From positions 124,001 through 188,000 of the forward strand of contig NZ_JAGIOB010000001.1 of the NCBI RefSeq assembly GCF_017876495.1: a DNA stretch of 64,000 bases, read 5' to 3'. The notes under the pieces were generated by a model. That model saw only the letters and a list, made by a program, of their open reading frames with translations. It was not told the origin of the DNA and searched no databases. Numbering within the stretch: the first letter of the stretch is position 1; every line of letters starts with the position of its first letter. Positions 62,364-64,000 of this stretch are shown piece by piece. The DNA is from Microlunatus capsulatus (GTDB taxonomy: Bacteria; Actinomycetota; Actinomycetes; Propionibacteriales; Propionibacteriaceae). The translations under genes and the position numbers were made by a program.

Positions 62364-63514
62364 CCGCCACCCCGTCCGGTGCCACCCCGGAGAAGAAGAC
62401 CCTCAACGTCGGCGTCGTCGGCACCGGGCGCTGGGCCGTCCGCTCCCACATCCCTGGCTGGCAGCGCGACTCGCGCTGCACCGTCGTCGGCCTGGCGGAC
62501 GTCGACCAGGCGCTGGTGAAGTCCGCCGGCGAGCAGTTCGGGGTCTCGAACGTCACCGACGACTACCGCGACCTGGTGAACGACCCCGACATCGACGTCA
62601 TCGACGTCGTCACCGGCGACGCCATGCACTTCGAGGTGACGATGGCCGCGCTCGAGGCCGGCAAGCACGTGCTGTGCGAGAAGCCGGTGCACCACAGCTA
62701 CGCCGAGGTCGACCGCGCCGCCGACCTCGCGGCCAGCAAGGGCCTCAAGACCAAGCTGGGCTTCACCTTCCGCTACGCCCCGGCGACGATGTACGCCGCC
62801 GAGCTGATCCGCGAGGGCTTCGTCGGCACGCCGTACATGCTCAACGCCTACGAGCAGAACAGCCAGTGGCTCGACCCGTCGAACCCGCTGCGCCAGCAGA
62901 ACAACCCGGGCGACCCCGACGAGATCCAGGTGGCCTCCATCGAGGGCTACGGCGCCCCGGTGATCGACATCATGCACTGGTGGATGGGCACGCCCCTGAC
63001 GTCGGTCGTCGGCACCATGCGCAACTTCGTGCCCGAGCGCGTCGTCCGCGACACCGGGAAGATGACGCGGATGAACATCGACGACGGCGACATGTGGCTG
63101 GCCGAGTTCGAGGGCGGCGGCCTGGCGTCGGTGCAGTCCTCCTTCGTCACCGTCGGCAACTACCCCGGCATCGAGGTGCGGGTCTACGGCTCCGAGGGCG
63201 CGATCATCGTCCGGCTGGTGGAGGAGGCCGGCATCTGCCAGACCATCCGCACCGCCACCAAGGACGCCGTCGAGTTCGTCGAGCGGGAGATCCCGCAGCG
63301 GTTCTTCCCCGAGGGCGGCACCTCGCTGGAGGCCTGGCCGTTCCTCTTCTACTCCAACCTCATCGCCGACTTCGCCACCGAGATCCTCTCCGGTGGCCCC
63401 GAGAACCAGGGCGACTTCCGCCAGGGCGCGCTGGTGCAGCAGACCATCAACGCCTTCGAGGCGGCCCACCGCCGCCGCGCCTGGGTCGACTTCCCGCTGC
63501 CGGCGCAGGCATGA
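62360..63514 (+). CDS. Gfo/Idh/MocA-family oxidoreductase
   Basis: A 384-residue NAD(P)-dependent oxidoreductase. The Rossmann motif VGVVGTGRWAVRSHIPGW is near residue 18, the catalytic EKPVHHSYAEV near 109, and the helix IDIMHWWMG near 206. Members act on inositols, sugars, sugar acids or related alcohols. The start ATG overlaps the ATPase stop (ATGA), with AGGAGA 7 bases upstream. The next gene, a TldD-like protease, starts with another ATGA overlap, so the two probably act on the same imported compound. Confidence 0.88.
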   Translation: MTATPSGATPEKKTLNVGVVGTGRWAVRSHIPGWQRDSRCTVVGLADVDQALVKSAGEQFGVSNVTDDYRDLVNDPDIDVIDVVTGDAMHFEVTMAALEAGKHVLCEKPVHHSYAEVDRAADLAASKGLKTKLGFTFRYAPATMYAAELIREGFVGTPYMLNAYEQNSQWLDPSNPLRQQNNPGDPDEIQVASIEGYGAPVIDIMHWWMGTPLTSVVGTMRNFVPERVVRDTGKMTRMNIDDGDMWLAEFEGGGLASVQSSFVTVGNYPGIEVRVYGSEGAIIVRLVEEAGICQTIRTATKDAVEFVEREIPQRFFPEGGTSLEAWPFLFYSNLIADFATEILSGGPENQGDFRQGALVQQTINAFEAAHRRRAWVDFPLPAQA

Positions 63515-64000
63515 GCGCCGACGCGCACGGCTGGGGCGGGCTGGACGACGGCACCGCCCGCCAGGTCCTGGAGGAGGCGCTGGCCGCCGCCTCCGGGCCC
63601 GGGGTCTCCTTCGCCGACGTCCGGCTGGTCGAGGCCGAGGAGGAGCGGCTCTACACCGACTCCCGCGGCGAGCTGGACGAGCGCCGCGAGCACAACGCCG
63701 GGCTGGGCGTCCGGGTGCTGCTCGACGGCGCCTGGGGCTTCGCCTCGGGCCCGCTCGACGGCCCCGACGCCGTCCGGGCGGTGGCCCGCCGGGCCGTCGC
63801 CGTGGCCGCGTCGTCGTCCGGGCTGGCCCGGGTGGTGCTGCCGCCGCGGGAGCCCTCCAGCGGCACCTGGTCGGTGCCGGTCGAGGTCGACCCCTTCGCC
63901 GTCGACGCGGCGGAGCGGCACGGCCTGCTGCAGCGCGTCGTCGCCGCGGCCTCGGCCCCGGCCGAGGTCCGCTCGGTGACGGCCGGGCTGAACGCCAAGC
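63511..64000 (+). CDS. TldD/PmbA-family metalloprotease, N-terminal part
   Basis: The 5' end of a gene cut by the window. About 163 residues are visible, with SFADVRLVEAEEERL and GLGVRVLLDGAWGFASGPLDG, typical of the N-terminal domain of TldD/PmbA proteins. The zinc-binding HExxxH motif would lie beyond the window. TldD and TldE together cleave unfolded peptides and take part in maturation of some peptide natural products. The ATG overlaps the oxidoreductase stop. A TldE/PmbA partner gene may follow outside the window. Confidence 0.82.
   Translation, partial: MSADAHGWGGLDDGTARQVLEEALAAASGPGVSFADVRLVEAEEERLYTDSRGELDERREHNAGLGVRVLLDGAWGFASGPLDGPDAVRAVARRAVAVAASSSGLARVVLPPREPSSGTWSVPVEVDPFAVDAAERHGLLQRVVAAASAPAEVRSVTAGLNAK

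Overview
The window is about 64 kb of very GC-rich, densely packed bacterial chromosome. Gene content points to an actinobacterium. A threonyl-tRNA synthetase, HIT protein, phosphatidylinositol phosphate synthase, acyltransferase and PimA run makes phosphatidylinositol mannosides. A second run (PgsA-like, DUF881, small basic protein, DUF881, GcvH, GarA-type FHA protein, FtsR-type MerR, DUF151, MerR, glycine riboswitch, GcvP) matches, from memory, the Rv1822-Rv1832 order of Mycobacterium tuberculosis. Frequent GTG starts, TANNNT boxes 6-7 nt before start codons and dispersed CCTTCGACAGGCTCAGG repeats also fit. The gene style suggests Propionibacteriales, but the genus cannot be fixed from sequence reading alone. 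I saw no tRNA, rRNA, CRISPR array, insertion sequence or prophage.

Layout. 0-1.4 kb: end of an M24 peptidase and a beta-hydroxyacid dehydrogenase. 1.5-11 kb: a glycoside utilisation locus with GH51 arabinofuranosidase and GH35 beta-galactosidase, divergent from a CUT1 sugar ABC importer (no ATPase) and a ROK regulator, followed by a sugar-porter MFS protein. 11-25.8 kb: the housekeeping block described above, ending in the riboswitch-controlled gcvP. 26-44 kb: single genes and short operons (ion-transporter-like protein, serine hydrolase, ThuA-like protein, methyltransferase, YihY protein, PPi-type phosphofructokinase, YciO protein, ankyrin protein, two small DUF proteins, CDP-glycerol glycerophosphotransferase with a HAD phosphatase, class II photolyase, ArsR-type regulator with an MFS exporter, DUF1206 protein, SRPBCC protein, ABC exporter). 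44-46.5 kb: BtuC/BtuD-like importer genes under a cobalamin riboswitch. 46.5-51.5 kb: mannonate-dehydratase-like enzyme, two transporters and small membrane proteins.

51.6-64 kb is the most distinctive accessory region. A leftward operon (2-hydroxyacid dehydrogenase, DHDPS-like aldolase, divergent SDR, aminotransferase) and a rightward operon (SDR, complete Dpp-type peptide/opine importer, Gfo/Idh/MocA oxidoreductase, TldD-like protease, cut by the window end) are transcribed from one shared intergenic region. That region carries two GTCGAC-type dyads. It looks like a regulated uptake and catabolism system for an unknown, possibly peptide- or opine-like, substrate; no regulator that would bind these dyads is in the window.

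The most interesting regulatory DNA is the leader of the ankyrin gene, where a perfect 11-bp stem hides the Shine-Dalgarno sequence and an alternative pairing could free it. Next is the promoter of the second MerR gene, where a long near-palindrome sits at the predicted transcription start.
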